A DNA stretch of 64,000 bases from positions 62,001 to 126,000 of the forward strand of contig NZ_VWWO01000002.1 of the NCBI RefSeq assembly GCF_011752935.1, in the 5' to 3' direction. Position 1 is the first letter of the stretch, and every line of letters starts with the position of its first letter. Of this stretch, positions 1 to 9,162 are shown one piece after another. Source of the stretch: Chitinophaga sp. Cy-1792. GTDB lineage: Bacteria; Bacteroidota; Bacteroidia; Chitinophagales; Chitinophagaceae. Under the pieces are notes generated by a model. That model searched no databases. It was given only the letters and a program-made list of their open reading frames with translations, and was not told the origin of the DNA. A program made the translations under genes and the position numbers.

Positions 1-74
1 AGTATCTGTTAGCCTCTTTCCTGGGATTCACGCCTGAATATCTCAGTAAACTCCGGAAAAAGCACATTTCTTAA
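1..74 (+). CDS. C-terminal end of a Crp/Fnr-family regulator (partial)
   Basis: The window opens inside a gene. The frame running from base 3 to a TAA at 72-74 reads YLLASFLGFTPEYLSKLRKK and three more residues. That is the usual last helix of the C-terminal winged helix in Crp/Fnr regulators of Bacteroidota, where (A/S)xLGxTPExLSRxR forms the recognition helix. The cyclic-nucleotide-binding part lies upstream of the window. It probably controls the adjacent AhpD-like and SDR genes, but that is inferred only from position. Confidence 0.6.
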   Translation, partial: YLLASFLGFTPEYLSKLRKKHIS

Positions 75-150
75 TCCAGTTCAAGTTTATTTAAACATAC
101 ATTGCTCAATTTTGTTCTCAGGTTCAATTAATGATTTAAAAATACAGATT

Positions 151-588
151 ATGGATCAGAGAATTAATATTAATAAAATTGAAAGTGAAGCCTATAAAGG
201 AATGTATATGCTGGAGCAATATCTTAAAACCAGCAATCTTACTCCTATTCAGATACATTTAATTAAGCTCCGTGCATCACAAATTAATGGCTGTGCTTTC
301 TGCCTGAATATGCATTCAAAAGAAGCATTACAATTGGGGGAAACGGCACAACGGATATTCGTATTGAGCGCATGGAGAGAGACTACGCTGTTTACCGACG
401 CTGAACAGGTAATCCTGGAAATGACGGAAGAAATTACGTTGATAAGTCAGCATGGCCTTACTGAAGCCACTTATCAAAAAGCGAAAGAGACTTTCGATGA
501 GCATACCATTGCCCAGATAATCATGTGTATCGCTACGATTAACTCCTGGAACAGGATTGCTGTCAGTACGCATATGGAACTTATATAG
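151..588 (+). CDS. AhpD-like carboxymuconolactone decarboxylase family protein
   Basis: A 145-residue cytoplasmic protein of the AhpD/CMD fold. The diagnostic segment is NGCAFCLNMHSKEA, with a CxxC redox pair and the downstream His that acts in AhpD-type peroxidase or thiol-disulfide chemistry. The C-terminal half, with TIAQIIMCIATINSWNRIAV, is the second conserved helical block of the family. An upstream in-frame TTG at 112 would add 13 residues unlike the family, so the ATG at 151 is preferred. It sits after a Crp/Fnr regulator and ends at a bidirectional terminator shared with the convergent SDR gene. A role in peroxide or electrophile detoxification is likely, and the substrate is unknown. 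Confidence 0.8.
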   Translation: MDQRININKIESEAYKGMYMLEQYLKTSNLTPIQIHLIKLRASQINGCAFCLNMHSKEALQLGETAQRIFVLSAWRETTLFTDAEQVILEMTEEITLISQHGLTEATYQKAKETFDEHTIAQIIMCIATINSWNRIAVSTHMELI

Positions 589-610
589 TAAAGCTGGTAC
601 AGAAATTTTC

Positions 611-640
611 AGTTGCAGCGTTGTTTTGAACGCTGCAACT
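611..640. terminator. Bidirectional intrinsic terminator
   Basis: A perfect 12-bp stem (AGTTGCAGCGTT with its complement) around a GTTTTG loop, lying between the convergent AhpD-like and SDR genes. Confidence 0.75.
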
Positions 641-651
641 GTTGTTACTGA

Positions 652-1251
652 CTAGTATACCCTTAGGATCTGCCCGGTAATATCTTCATTGATAGTTTTT
701 TCATAAGCATCTACGAGTGCCTGCATGGATACAGGTTTCAGGCCAGGAAACAGGTGGCCGTAATCGGCTGCGGAATCTTCCGCCATCCCCGGACTTACAA
801 CATTGATCCGAAGCCCTCTCTGTAATTCAATGGCTGCCGACAGCACAAAACTATGTAAAGCACCGCTGGTAATGGCGCCACCAGTCACTCCCCTGTATGG
901 GATGTCAGCAAATATCCCGGAGGTTAGCGTAAAACAACCATTGTTATTTAAATATTTCTGGCCGATGAGTACCAGGTTTATCTGACCAAATAATTTCCCT
1001 TTAAGATCAGCTGAAAGCTGTTGTTCCGTAAGTGTGGAAAAATCATCCAATGGGCCGGAAGCAGCAATACAGATGCAGGCATCGATGGCTGTTACCTGCT
1101 CAAACATGGCCTTGATGGATGTCTCAGAAGATACATCTACACGGATATCTCCGCTGTTTCTACCTGCAGTTATTATGGTATGGTGTTGAGATAATTGTGG
1201 GGTGAGTTTTTTGCCAATGGTACCATTGGCGCCGATAATCAGGATTTTCAT
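652..1251 (-). CDS. Short-chain dehydrogenase/reductase-like protein, catalytic Tyr-Lys absent
   Basis: A 199-residue Rossmann-fold protein. The N-terminus ILIIGANGTIGKKL is the dinucleotide-binding GxxGxxG loop, and GLRINVVSPGMAED is the conserved SDR C-terminal segment. The active-site Ser is present (TLTSG). Where the YxxxK motif should lie the sequence reads VTGGAITSGALH, so both catalytic residues are missing. Some short SDR-like proteins share this, and they may reduce by another route or bind nucleotide only. The gene is convergent with the AhpD-like gene, and a 24-bp palindrome sits just upstream of its start. Confidence 0.8.
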   Translation of the reverse strand: MKILIIGANGTIGKKLTPQLSQHHTIITAGRNSGDIRVDVSSETSIKAMFEQVTAIDACICIAASGPLDDFSTLTEQQLSADLKGKLFGQINLVLIGQKYLNNNGCFTLTSGIFADIPYRGVTGGAITSGALHSFVLSAAIELQRGLRINVVSPGMAEDSAADYGHLFPGLKPVSMQALVDAYEKTINEDITGQILRVY

Positions 1252-1267
1252 GTAGCATTTATTTTTT

Positions 1268-1291
1268 AATCGTCTTGTTATGCAGACGATT
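1268..1291 (-). promoter_or_regulatory. Palindromic candidate operator upstream of the SDR gene
   Basis: AATCGTCT and AGACGATT form a perfect 8-bp inverted repeat with an 8-base spacer, 17 bases upstream of the leftward SDR start. Size and placement fit an operator for a dimeric regulator. The cognate protein is not known. Confidence 0.4.
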
Positions 1292-1484
1292 AAGTTAGCT
1301 GTTTATTGGGTATTCAGGTAGATGAATAAACAATTTACAAAAATTTCATCATCCGGATTCCAGGTAAATAGGAGTCCATAATATTATATCCTGTGCAATT
1401 GGTTTGCAGTGGGGTAAAGTAGATTGTGATGTTTCCCAAACCCTCGAACAATACCTGTAGCAAAGAACCCAAAATCAATATAAA

Positions 1485-2705
1485 ATGAAAAAAGTGTTTT
1501 GTTATCTCACCCTATTTCTGTTAGCAATTTTATTTTCCTGCAACAAAGGCGATAAGGCCCTTTCTAAGGTTCCGGACGATATTATCGCCAAACTCAAGAC
1601 AGCCGGCTTCGATACCAGCGAAGGTGTTATGAAGTACAAAGATGGCTACCTCGTGGAGTATGATATTTTCCTGACGCCTGAACAGATCAGCGCGCTGGCA
1701 AATGAGAAAGACAGTAAAAAAGTTAAGGTAGAACATTATAGTACCAATAACCTGATTACTGGTACTCCACGAACAATTCGTGTATTCATAGACGGTGGAT
1801 TTGACAGTTACCTGCAAAATGCGTTTGATCAGGCATTGGGCAGGTATAACAACCAGCATCTTGCTCTTAGCTTCCAGCGGGCTACTTCGGCTGCTGCTGC
1901 GGACATCAGCATTATTTCCTTCTATGAAGTTAGCAATGTACTGGGGTATAGTGCAGGTTTTCCTACAGGAGGAAATCCTGCCAGTCCTATACGCCTGAAT
2001 ACCTATTACTACAATGGTAGCTCACAGCGTGCCGATGCTGCCACCACCATTGCACATGAAATTGGCCATGCTATTGGTTTCAGACATACCGACTATATGA
2101 ACAGGGCATTTAGCTGCGGAGGCAGCGGTGGCAATGAAGGAGATGCGGGTGTAGGTGCCAATCCTATTCTGGGCACACCTACGACACCATCTGCCGGCTC
2201 GTGGATGCTGGCTTGTTCCAGTAATACTGACCGCCCTTTTACTTTCTACGACAGGATTGCACTGGTAACTACCTATCCTGGTACTTATCCTGGTGATGCC
2301 GCGCCTATAGGACAAACCATTTCCCTGAAAGCCGGTATCAATGGTAAGTATGTTTGTGCCGAAAATGGCGGTGCTGCTGCATTAATTGCCAACAGAACTG
2401 CTGTCGGCGCCTGGGAACAGTTTAAGGTGATTGATGCCGGTAACGGCCTTATTGCATTACAAGCCCTCGTAAATAACAGTTACGTTTGTGCCGATAATGC
2501 CGGCGCATCTCCAATGATAGCCAACCATACTGCTATCAACATCTGGGAAAAATTCCGCTGGATCAACAACGGAGACGGTACCATCAGTATCCAGGCATTT
2601 GTGAATAATAGCTTTATTTCTGCTGAAAGTGCCGGCGCTGACCCACTGATCGCCAACCGTGAAGCCATCGGCCCATGGGAGAAATTCTCCTGGCAGCCGC
2701 TGTAA
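1485..2705 (+). CDS. Secreted M57 HEIGH metallopeptidase with three C-terminal beta-trefoil-like repeats
   Basis: A 406-residue predicted lipoprotein whose signal peptide ends in LFSC (Cys19). The catalytic zinc site HEIGHAIGFRH spans residues 191-201. It carries the HExxHxxGxxH metzincin pattern and the exact HEIGH core of peptidase family M57 (dual-action HEIGH). Residues about 280-406 hold three repeats of about 42 residues, each with an N(G/N)xYV or similar strand, a LIAN(R/H) motif and a WE(Q/K)F motif. They resemble a fascin or ricin-type beta-trefoil and probably bind carbohydrate or a surface. The gene is monocistronic with its own terminator. Export to the outer membrane surface or medium is inferred; the substrate is unknown. 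Confidence 0.85.
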   Translation: MKKVFCYLTLFLLAILFSCNKGDKALSKVPDDIIAKLKTAGFDTSEGVMKYKDGYLVEYDIFLTPEQISALANEKDSKKVKVEHYSTNNLITGTPRTIRVFIDGGFDSYLQNAFDQALGRYNNQHLALSFQRATSAAAADISIISFYEVSNVLGYSAGFPTGGNPASPIRLNTYYYNGSSQRADAATTIAHEIGHAIGFRHTDYMNRAFSCGGSGGNEGDAGVGANPILGTPTTPSAGSWMLACSSNTDRPFTFYDRIALVTTYPGTYPGDAAPIGQTISLKAGINGKYVCAENGGAAALIANRTAVGAWEQFKVIDAGNGLIALQALVNNSYVCADNAGASPMIANHTAINIWEKFRWINNGDGTISIQAFVNNSFISAESAGADPLIANREAIGPWEKFSWQPL

Positions 2706-2720
2706 AAGCTTATAAACATT

Positions 2721-2751
2721 ACAACAGCTGGTGAAAATAGCCAGCTGTTGT
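2721..2751 (+). terminator. Hairpin terminator after the M57 peptidase gene
   Basis: A perfect 11-bp stem (ACAACAGCTGG with CCAGCTGTTGT) and a 9-base loop, 15 bases after the stop codon. The following sequence is only moderately T-rich. Confidence 0.65.
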
Positions 2752-2810
2752 AGTTATTGATGCCCGCCAGCTATACAAATTCCACGAAAATTTCCTATTT
2801 TGTATTGACC

Positions 2811-3620
2811 ATGCAAAATAGCTCAGCCATATTATTGGAAGCAGGAACCTATGTTGGAGAACCGGTACGTCAGCAATTGTTTGATGGTATCATCGCTTCA
2901 GAAAACTTTTATGAAGAAGGAACAGTATCTGACTGGCATTTTCATGAAAACCCGCATTTCTCGCATATCCTGAATGGGGGCAGTAAGGAAATGCGTGGCA
3001 AAGGCAGTGGACAACAACGCTCAGGTTCATCGCTGTATTACTATCCTGGCATCCCTCACCAGAATATCGATTACCTGCCCGGTACCCGGATCTTTAATCT
3101 TGAATTTACCAGCGAATTTTTCACGAAATACAATATTGCCATCCCGGAAGAATCCTGGATGTTTAGTGATAATACCCAGTGGAACAGCCATCTGCTCATC
3201 ACAATTATGGCAGAGCATTACCTGAATGATGCCATCGGGAGTAGTTTGTCGGTACATCAGCTATGCCTGGATTTACTCAGTGCCCCCGCCGCTGACCAGG
3301 AGTTAAGTCCTGCCTGGACAAGAAAAGTTAAAGAAGCTATGTACGACAATTGGAGCAGCCCGTTATCACTTGCGGATCTTGCAGTGGAAGTAGCGCTGCA
3401 TCCTGTTACGATCTCCCGGTATTTTCCCCGGTATTTCGGGTGTACAATGGGGGAGTATCTCCGTAAAATAAAAATTGAAAAAGCATTGGCCATGATAAGG
3501 GCCAAACAGCAATCGCTGACGGAAATCGCCTATGATTGCGGTTTTGCAGATCAGGCCCACTTTATAAAAACTTGTAAACGCCTTACGGGTATTACCCCCA
3601 AACAATACCAGAAACTATAA
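2811..3620 (+). CDS. AraC-family transcriptional regulator
   Basis: A 269-residue regulator with an N-terminal cupin-like sensor domain (the DWHFHENPHFSHIL segment is typical of the AraC cupin) and a C-terminal double helix-turn-helix of about 100 residues. The second helix pair reads SLTEIAYDCGFADQAHFIK, the AraC signature, and the protein ends GITPKQYQKL. The reading frame is open to an ATG at 2760. The start at 2811 is chosen because it gives the family's usual N-terminus and a short A/T-rich leader. It has no close operon partner; the effector and targets cannot be read from sequence. Confidence 0.9.
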   Translation: MQNSSAILLEAGTYVGEPVRQQLFDGIIASENFYEEGTVSDWHFHENPHFSHILNGGSKEMRGKGSGQQRSGSSLYYYPGIPHQNIDYLPGTRIFNLEFTSEFFTKYNIAIPEESWMFSDNTQWNSHLLITIMAEHYLNDAIGSSLSVHQLCLDLLSAPAADQELSPAWTRKVKEAMYDNWSSPLSLADLAVEVALHPVTISRYFPRYFGCTMGEYLRKIKIEKALAMIRAKQQSLTEIAYDCGFADQAHFIKTCKRLTGITPKQYQKL

Positions 3621-3714
3621 GTCAGGTTAATTACGTACAATTTTTCGCCTGACGAGGGTCCTACCTTCGCTGCAGGAGCAATGCCATTCAGCATGTTCTG
3701 TCAAGCGAAGTATT

Positions 3715-5523
3715 ATGAATAAATTGATCCGTTTCTTTATCTCTTTAAGTGTTCCGCTGGTTTTTTCGGGCGGGGTAAAAGCGCAACAGCAAAATCAGGC
3801 CTTACATCAGTTGTTTGAGCGTTATAATGAGAAGGAAGCCTGGTTTAACCCATTACAGGCCACCGCCGATGGCTACCATCAATACGACGACCTGCTGCAA
3901 AATGATGGTGCTGCTGATTTTCTCAAATCAAGAAAGGCGTTTTATCAATCTACCTTAACAGCACTGCATCAATTCAACCGTGGCCGCCTGTCGGCCGCCG
4001 ACCAGATCTACTATGATATCCTGGAATATATGCTGAATGTGAGCCTGGAAGGATTGCAGCTACACCTGGAGTATATGCCGTTTAATCAGTTTATCGGTGC
4101 TGTTGCTACAGATATGGCCTCTTTTGGTTCAGGCGAAGGGCCCCAGCCGTTTGCGACGCCTAAGGATTATGACAACTGGGCCAGGCGGATGATTGCCTTT
4201 AAACAGTGGACAGATACCGCCATTGCTAATTTTGAGAAAGGTAAGCAAGCGGGCAGGGTATTGCCAAAATCGCTGGTGAGCAAAATGATTCCGCAAATGG
4301 CTGCCCTGGCAGAGAGAGATACCGCCAAAAGTGTTTTCTACATGCCACTCCATAAGTTCCCTGCCTCATTTTCTGCACAGGAAAAGCAGCGTATAACGGT
4401 CATGTACCAACGAATTATCCCGGCTTATGTATTGCATTCCTATGATACACTGGCGGGCTACCTGGAACACAATTATCTGCCTTATGCGCAGGAGCAGCCA
4501 GGGCTGGCGGCATTGCCGGGAGGGGATAGCCTGTACAGGTATTTTATTAAGCAGTATACGACTTCTGCCGCATTGACACCGGATAGTATCTATAATCTCG
4601 GCATCAGCGAGGTTAACCGTATTACAGCGGCTATGGAACAGAATAAGGTGGAGACGGGATTTAAAGGCAGTCTGCAGGAGTATTTCCGCTTTCTGCGTAC
4701 AGATCCGCAGTTCAGGCCATTTAAAACGCCGGAGGAAGTATTGAATGCCTATCGTGGGATCTACCAGAAAATCCAGCCACATCTAAAGGATCTTTTTGAG
4801 TATGAGCCTAAAACTGCTTTTGTTATCCGTCGGGTAGATCCTTTCCAGGAGGCCGCTATGGGTGGGCCTTTCTACATCAAGGGTAATCTGAAGGAAAAGC
4901 GCCCGGGCACTTTCTTTGTGCCGGTACCGGATGCCTCGAAAATCAATGTTGTCTTTTATGGCATTGAATGTACGTTCATACATGAAGCCATTCCCGGGCA
5001 CCACTACCAGATTTCCTTGCAGCAGGAGCAGGCTGGCTTACCGGCATTCCTGCGGCAGAATGCCTTATACGCCTTCATGGAAGGATGGGCATTGTATTGT
5101 GAATCACTGGGAGAAAGCCTGGGGTGTTACACAGATCCTTACCAGAAAATGGGCGCTTTAAATAATGAAATTCACCGGGCAATACGACTGGTGGTGGATG
5201 TTGCTATTCATACCGGCAGGATGTCGAAAGACCAGGCTATTCAGTATATGATGGACCATGAGTCGGTCAGCAAAGAGATAGCTACGGCTGAAATTGAGCG
5301 CTATATGGCCTGGCCGGGACAGGCGTTGTCTTACAAGATTGGCGAATTAAAAATCAAGGCATTGAAAGCAAAGTATATGCAGTTACAAGGGAATCAATTT
5401 AGCGCACCGGCATTTCATTATGCCATGCTGAAATATGGCTGTATGCCGCTGGACGTCCTGGAACGTTACCTGGACGACTGGAATGCAGGCATAGAAACAG
5501 GCAGGCGCAGCAGGGAGCGGTAG
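3715..5523 (+). CDS. DUF885 family secreted peptidase-like protein
   Basis: A 602-residue protein with a signal peptide (a hydrophobic stretch ending SGGVKAQ) and a full-length DUF885 domain. The key segment HEAIPGHHYQ at residues 423-432 is the family's HExxxGH zinc-binding motif, and EGWALYCESLG about 40 residues later carries the Glu expected as third ligand. DUF885 proteins are related to gluzincin peptidases and are usually periplasmic or lipoproteins. Nothing in the flanks shows the substrate. The gene stands alone between an AraC regulator and ferritin. Confidence 0.88.
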   Translation: MNKLIRFFISLSVPLVFSGGVKAQQQNQALHQLFERYNEKEAWFNPLQATADGYHQYDDLLQNDGAADFLKSRKAFYQSTLTALHQFNRGRLSAADQIYYDILEYMLNVSLEGLQLHLEYMPFNQFIGAVATDMASFGSGEGPQPFATPKDYDNWARRMIAFKQWTDTAIANFEKGKQAGRVLPKSLVSKMIPQMAALAERDTAKSVFYMPLHKFPASFSAQEKQRITVMYQRIIPAYVLHSYDTLAGYLEHNYLPYAQEQPGLAALPGGDSLYRYFIKQYTTSAALTPDSIYNLGISEVNRITAAMEQNKVETGFKGSLQEYFRFLRTDPQFRPFKTPEEVLNAYRGIYQKIQPHLKDLFEYEPKTAFVIRRVDPFQEAAMGGPFYIKGNLKEKRPGTFFVPVPDASKINVVFYGIECTFIHEAIPGHHYQISLQQEQAGLPAFLRQNALYAFMEGWALYCESLGESLGCYTDPYQKMGALNNEIHRAIRLVVDVAIHTGRMSKDQAIQYMMDHESVSKEIATAEIERYMAWPGQALSYKIGELKIKALKAKYMQLQGNQFSAPAFHYAMLKYGCMPLDVLERYLDDWNAGIETGRRSRER

Positions 5524-5691
5524 CAGGAATCCTTATTATGCCCATGATAGCAGGTAATCTGGTTAATTTACCGTATTTTTCAAGGATAAAATGTATTCTC
5601 TTTTGATATTATTTGCCGATGTACCGGGATTTAATCTTAAAGTCTATACTAATCGTATCTATTACCAGTACTTAACCTGAATTATTTTAGC

Positions 5692-6189
5692 ATGTTATCA
5701 CAAAGAATGAAAGATGCACTTAATCAGCAGATTCTGATGGAAGCGCAGTCGTCACAAGCATACCTGGCCATGGGAAGCTGGGCTGAAATTCAACCCGGAC
5801 TGAAAGGTGTAACAAAGTTCTTTTATCGCCACAGCGATGAAGAACGAATGCACATGCTTAAATTGATCCACTTTGTAAATGAACGTGGTGGTTTTGCCGT
5901 GATCCCTGCATTAGAACAGCCTGTAATGACCTTCGTGTCGCTGAAATCTGCCTTTGAGCAACTATTCAGACATGAAGTGAAGGTAAGTGAAAGTATTAAT
6001 GACCTGGTTGAAATTGCACTTTCAGAGAAGGATTATGCAACCCATAATTTCCTGCAATGGTTTGTAATGGAGCAAATGGAAGAAGAAAGGCTTGCACGTG
6101 ATTGTAACGATAAACTGGAGATGATTGGTGATGATAAAAGTGGTCTGTATCTCTTTGACAGGGATATTATGACCATGGACCAGGAATAA
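5692..6189 (+). CDS. ftnA: Bacterial non-haem ferritin
   Basis: A 165-residue four-helix-bundle ferritin of standard length. Ferroxidase-centre ligands are visible in order: Glu in LMEAQSSQAY, the ExxH pair in DEERMHM, and the later Glu residues in FVMEQMEEE. It oxidises Fe(II) and stores iron in a 24-subunit shell in the cytoplasm. The gene is monocistronic with a strong terminator. No iron-responsive operator was recognised upstream. Confidence 0.95.
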   Translation: MLSQRMKDALNQQILMEAQSSQAYLAMGSWAEIQPGLKGVTKFFYRHSDEERMHMLKLIHFVNERGGFAVIPALEQPVMTFVSLKSAFEQLFRHEVKVSESINDLVEIALSEKDYATHNFLQWFVMEQMEEERLARDCNDKLEMIGDDKSGLYLFDRDIMTMDQE

Positions 6190-6207
6190 AATCTTATTTT
6201 ATATTAT

Positions 6208-6236
6208 GCCGATGGCAAATATTGCCATCGGCTTTT
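6208..6236 (+). terminator. Terminator after ferritin
   Basis: A perfect 11-bp stem, GCCGATGGCAA with TTGCCATCGGC around ATA, followed by TTTTCCTTTTTC. Confidence 0.85.
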
Positions 6237-6352
6237 CCTTTTTCAATGCTTTATTTTGACGTATATGCCAGCTGCTGCCTGATGATTTCCCTGTCAGGTA
6301 GTTATTGTGTGCACTGTTCCTTCACCATTAAGGATGGCAGTTTTGTTTAGTG

Positions 6353-7798
6353 TTATTTCCAGTTTATTTTTCCGATTTTATAGGTAGATCTGCCCATGGT
6401 TTTAATGTTAAACGCAGTATACACTAGCTGGCCGGGCTTGAATTTATAAGAGTCCAGTGACAGATGATGTACATCGGTTTCATCTTTGGAGGCAAAGTGT
6501 TTTTCTGCTTTACCATCTTTGTTGATGCATACATAGGCAACGCCACTATTAGGCATTTTTCCACCAATCAGGAGACGGTCCGGTTTTTTGCCACCTTCAT
6601 TGGATACACTGGTATTTTGAAGCAGGTCCAGGAAGAATAAATGCATATTGCCGGTACTGTCAACATTACATATGGTTCCGGAATAGTTCCTGTCCATATT
6701 CTCAAACTGATTTTTGGCGATGGTGTGCTGCCAGGCCATCGTATAATCCGTATTTATTTTCATGGCATAGCCGTCGAAACTGCCAAAGTCTGTACCTGTG
6801 TGATTTCCGGTGCCCCAGTTCCAGAATTCCAGCTGGTCGTAGTATAGGTATACACTTCCATCTTTCGCCCAGATTATATTTTCCAAACTCGCTTTGTTGG
6901 TGATAGGCTGCACCATTTCAATGTTTTTTACAGGGTCCATGGTATTGGTCGCCAGGTCATAACTGCCCCAATAGACGTTAGATAATTCTTTTAGTCCATT
7001 TTGTGTAGAAATCCATGCTAATTTATTTCCTTTTAGTTTCCAGCTTGGAACTGATTTGAGGTCTTCATTAATAGTGGGTAAAGCAATGGTTGTTATATCT
7101 TTTTCGCTCCTGACAGTGGTGAGTTCATATTTCATATAATCGTTTGGAGCAGGACGATAATTGGTGACCATATACAGTATTCCTTCATCACTGATTTCAA
7201 TATCAAATAGCGCAATCTGTTTTTTAGTATGTTTGTCGTGAAACGTGATTGTTTTTTGAGCTTTCATGTGCTCATCAAAAATTTGAAGGTCATAAGTACC
7301 TGACTCTTTTGATTCATAGGTCCTGTACATTATAAAGAAGTATTTTTTATTCTCGGATTCGCCACTGTACATCGTGTAGTCGTCCTGCCGCGCGGTAAAC
7401 AGGTTTTCCTTTAATGTGGCCGTGTTGTTATCGGCGTTTATCTGGTATAAGCCAACCATGTTTTTCTTATCCTGATAACAGGCATATAGTTCATTATTTT
7501 GTGTATAGGTAGTTATAAGTTTTTTCTTCTCCAGTGCCTCTAATTCATTTTCTTTTATCACTTTTAATTGATCGTCCAGGACAACCATGTTGGTATGATT
7601 ATAATTTCTGTTATAATTAAATGCACTGTGTGGAGAAGCATATTCCAGACAAATTATCTTGTTGTTTAAAGCATATATGACATGCCAATAATCGCCATTC
7701 TCATATTCCGATTTGATAGAGGTAAATTGCTGCGAAAATGCAGGCAGGGACAGCAATATAGCGATACAGAGCGGGAAGGCCATGCGTAGTTTTTTCAT
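6353..7798 (-). CDS. Secreted protein of unknown function, probably beta-propeller-like
   Basis: A 481-residue protein starting at an ATG that gives a clean signal peptide (hydrophobic core, then LSLPAFSQ). The frame stays open upstream to 7897, but that extension would precede the signal peptide. The mature part is rich in short beta strands with recurring aromatic and Asp/Gly turns and repeated lysine-rich loops, as in proteins that report state around a propeller. No catalytic motif was recognised. It stands alone, read leftward, with the MFS operon's terminator just upstream. Function unknown; periplasmic or surface location inferred. Confidence 0.7.
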   Translation of the reverse strand: MKKLRMAFPLCIAILLSLPAFSQQFTSIKSEYENGDYWHVIYALNNKIICLEYASPHSAFNYNRNYNHTNMVVLDDQLKVIKENELEALEKKKLITTYTQNNELYACYQDKKNMVGLYQINADNNTATLKENLFTARQDDYTMYSGESENKKYFFIMYRTYESKESGTYDLQIFDEHMKAQKTITFHDKHTKKQIALFDIEISDEGILYMVTNYRPAPNDYMKYELTTVRSEKDITTIALPTINEDLKSVPSWKLKGNKLAWISTQNGLKELSNVYWGSYDLATNTMDPVKNIEMVQPITNKASLENIIWAKDGSVYLYYDQLEFWNWGTGNHTGTDFGSFDGYAMKINTDYTMAWQHTIAKNQFENMDRNYSGTICNVDSTGNMHLFFLDLLQNTSVSNEGGKKPDRLLIGGKMPNSGVAYVCINKDGKAEKHFASKDETDVHHLSLDSYKFKPGQLVYTAFNIKTMGRSTYKIGKINWK

Positions 7799-7902
7799 AG
7801 GTATATTTATTATAAATAATAAATATATGAATTCATGCTGTAAAATGAAAACGAATATAGCTGGCGATGGGTACCTGGGTTTTGTCTTTTTGGTCATCGT
7901 TT

Positions 7903-7944
7903 ACTGATAACCTGGGTCTCTCAATAAAGACCCAGGTTATCAGT
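7903..7944 (-). terminator. Long hairpin terminator of the MFS operon
   Basis: A perfect 17-bp stem (ACTGATAACCTGGGTCT and its complement) with an 8-base loop, 15 bases downstream of the leftward MFS stop codon. It separates that operon from the next leftward gene. Confidence 0.85.
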
Positions 7945-7958
7945 ACATTATTTTAAGT

Positions 7959-9131
7959 TTATTGTAAACACTCTTCTTTCATCGCATACGATTCCTTCCT
8001 CTCCAGCGAAGCCCGCAACAATATCATCACAAATGCCAGCGCCCCGAAAACGATTGTCATCCAGGGGGTATACTGTACACCTTTGCTGGCAATGATCCAT
8101 CCACCGACAGTAGTGCCTAACGTAACGCCCAGGTTACCGAAAGAGGTAGCCAGGCTATTGGCAAACTCCAGTGCATGCGGCGCCGAGGAAATCATATAGG
8201 TAGAGGCATTCAGAAATGCCGGCGAATACATAAATCCCCACAGGCCGATTACCGCTACAGTGGCCACCATATTGCCGTTGGACCAGTGCAGCAATACCGG
8301 AATAAACAAAGTACCGGAAAGAAAGAATGCAGTTGTTGCCGTAATATTCCTGTTGAGCATTTTCCCTGCTAACCACGTAGCAACAACGCCAATGATGCCG
8401 AATACAAAAAGCATATAGCTGACCATCGTTTCGTCCATACCCTTTGCTTTGTTGAGGTATTCTGCAAAGTAGCTATAGGTGCAGAACCAGCCGGAAATCA
8501 TGAAGAAATTCATCAATGTACTGACAATAAAAGTAGGCTGCCTCAGAATGCTCAGCTGACTCCCGTAAGATTTCTTCGCTGTCACCGGCATATTCTCCAG
8601 TCCGAAATATATCGTCAGCAGGGCAATCAGGCTGACCACTGTTTGCACCATGAATGAATATTCCCAGGTGAAGATGCTGGCAAGATAGGTGGCCAGCGGT
8701 ACCGTGGTAACCATGGCTAAGGTTACCCCACTGAATACGATGCTCATCAGTTCATTTTCATTCGATTTGTTGCCCCTGGAAACTGCCACAGACAAGGCTG
8801 TGGCAATATATACCGGCTGCAGGAATGCAGGTAGTATGCGTACCACCATCAACAACCAGAAGGGCGGAGAGCAGGAAGAAACCACGCCTGTGATCAGGAA
8901 GCAGCCGATAGATGCCAGCATGATCTTTTTTCTGTCGTAGCCAGATGCCAGCAATGTCATGAAAGGCCCGGTGAGTGCTATTACCAGCGCGAAAGAACTT
9001 AGCAATAGTCCGGCTTTGTCTATACTTATTTTATAATGCGCAGCTATCTGTGGCAATATTCCTATTACGCCAAACTCTGTGGTAATAACGCCCAGGAAGC
9101 CCAGACTGCCTATATATGCATATTTTTTCAT
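7959..9131 (-). CDS. MFS transporter, DHA1/AraJ-like
   Basis: A 390-residue inner-membrane protein with about 12 hydrophobic helices. The N-terminus LGFLGVITTEFGVIGILPQIA matches the first helix of the AraJ/YdhP/Bcr-type DHA1 subgroup (TTEFxxxGxLP), and ASGYDRKKIML is the loop 2-3 motif of the superfamily. It probably exports drugs or sugars by proton antiport. It is the second gene of a leftward pair, 31 bases after the serine hydrolase gene, opposite an HxlR regulator. That layout suggests induction by a reactive or antibiotic-like compound. Confidence 0.88.
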   Translation of the reverse strand: MKKYAYIGSLGFLGVITTEFGVIGILPQIAAHYKISIDKAGLLLSSFALVIALTGPFMTLLASGYDRKKIMLASIGCFLITGVVSSCSPPFWLLMVVRILPAFLQPVYIATALSVAVSRGNKSNENELMSIVFSGVTLAMVTTVPLATYLASIFTWEYSFMVQTVVSLIALLTIYFGLENMPVTAKKSYGSQLSILRQPTFIVSTLMNFFMISGWFCTYSYFAEYLNKAKGMDETMVSYMLFVFGIIGVVATWLAGKMLNRNITATTAFFLSGTLFIPVLLHWSNGNMVATVAVIGLWGFMYSPAFLNASTYMISSAPHALEFANSLATSFGNLGVTLGTTVGGWIIASKGVQYTPWMTIVFGALAFVMILLRASLERKESYAMKEECLQ

Positions 9132-9162
9132 CCTGTTTTTTTTCGTTTATGCCTGCCTGTTA

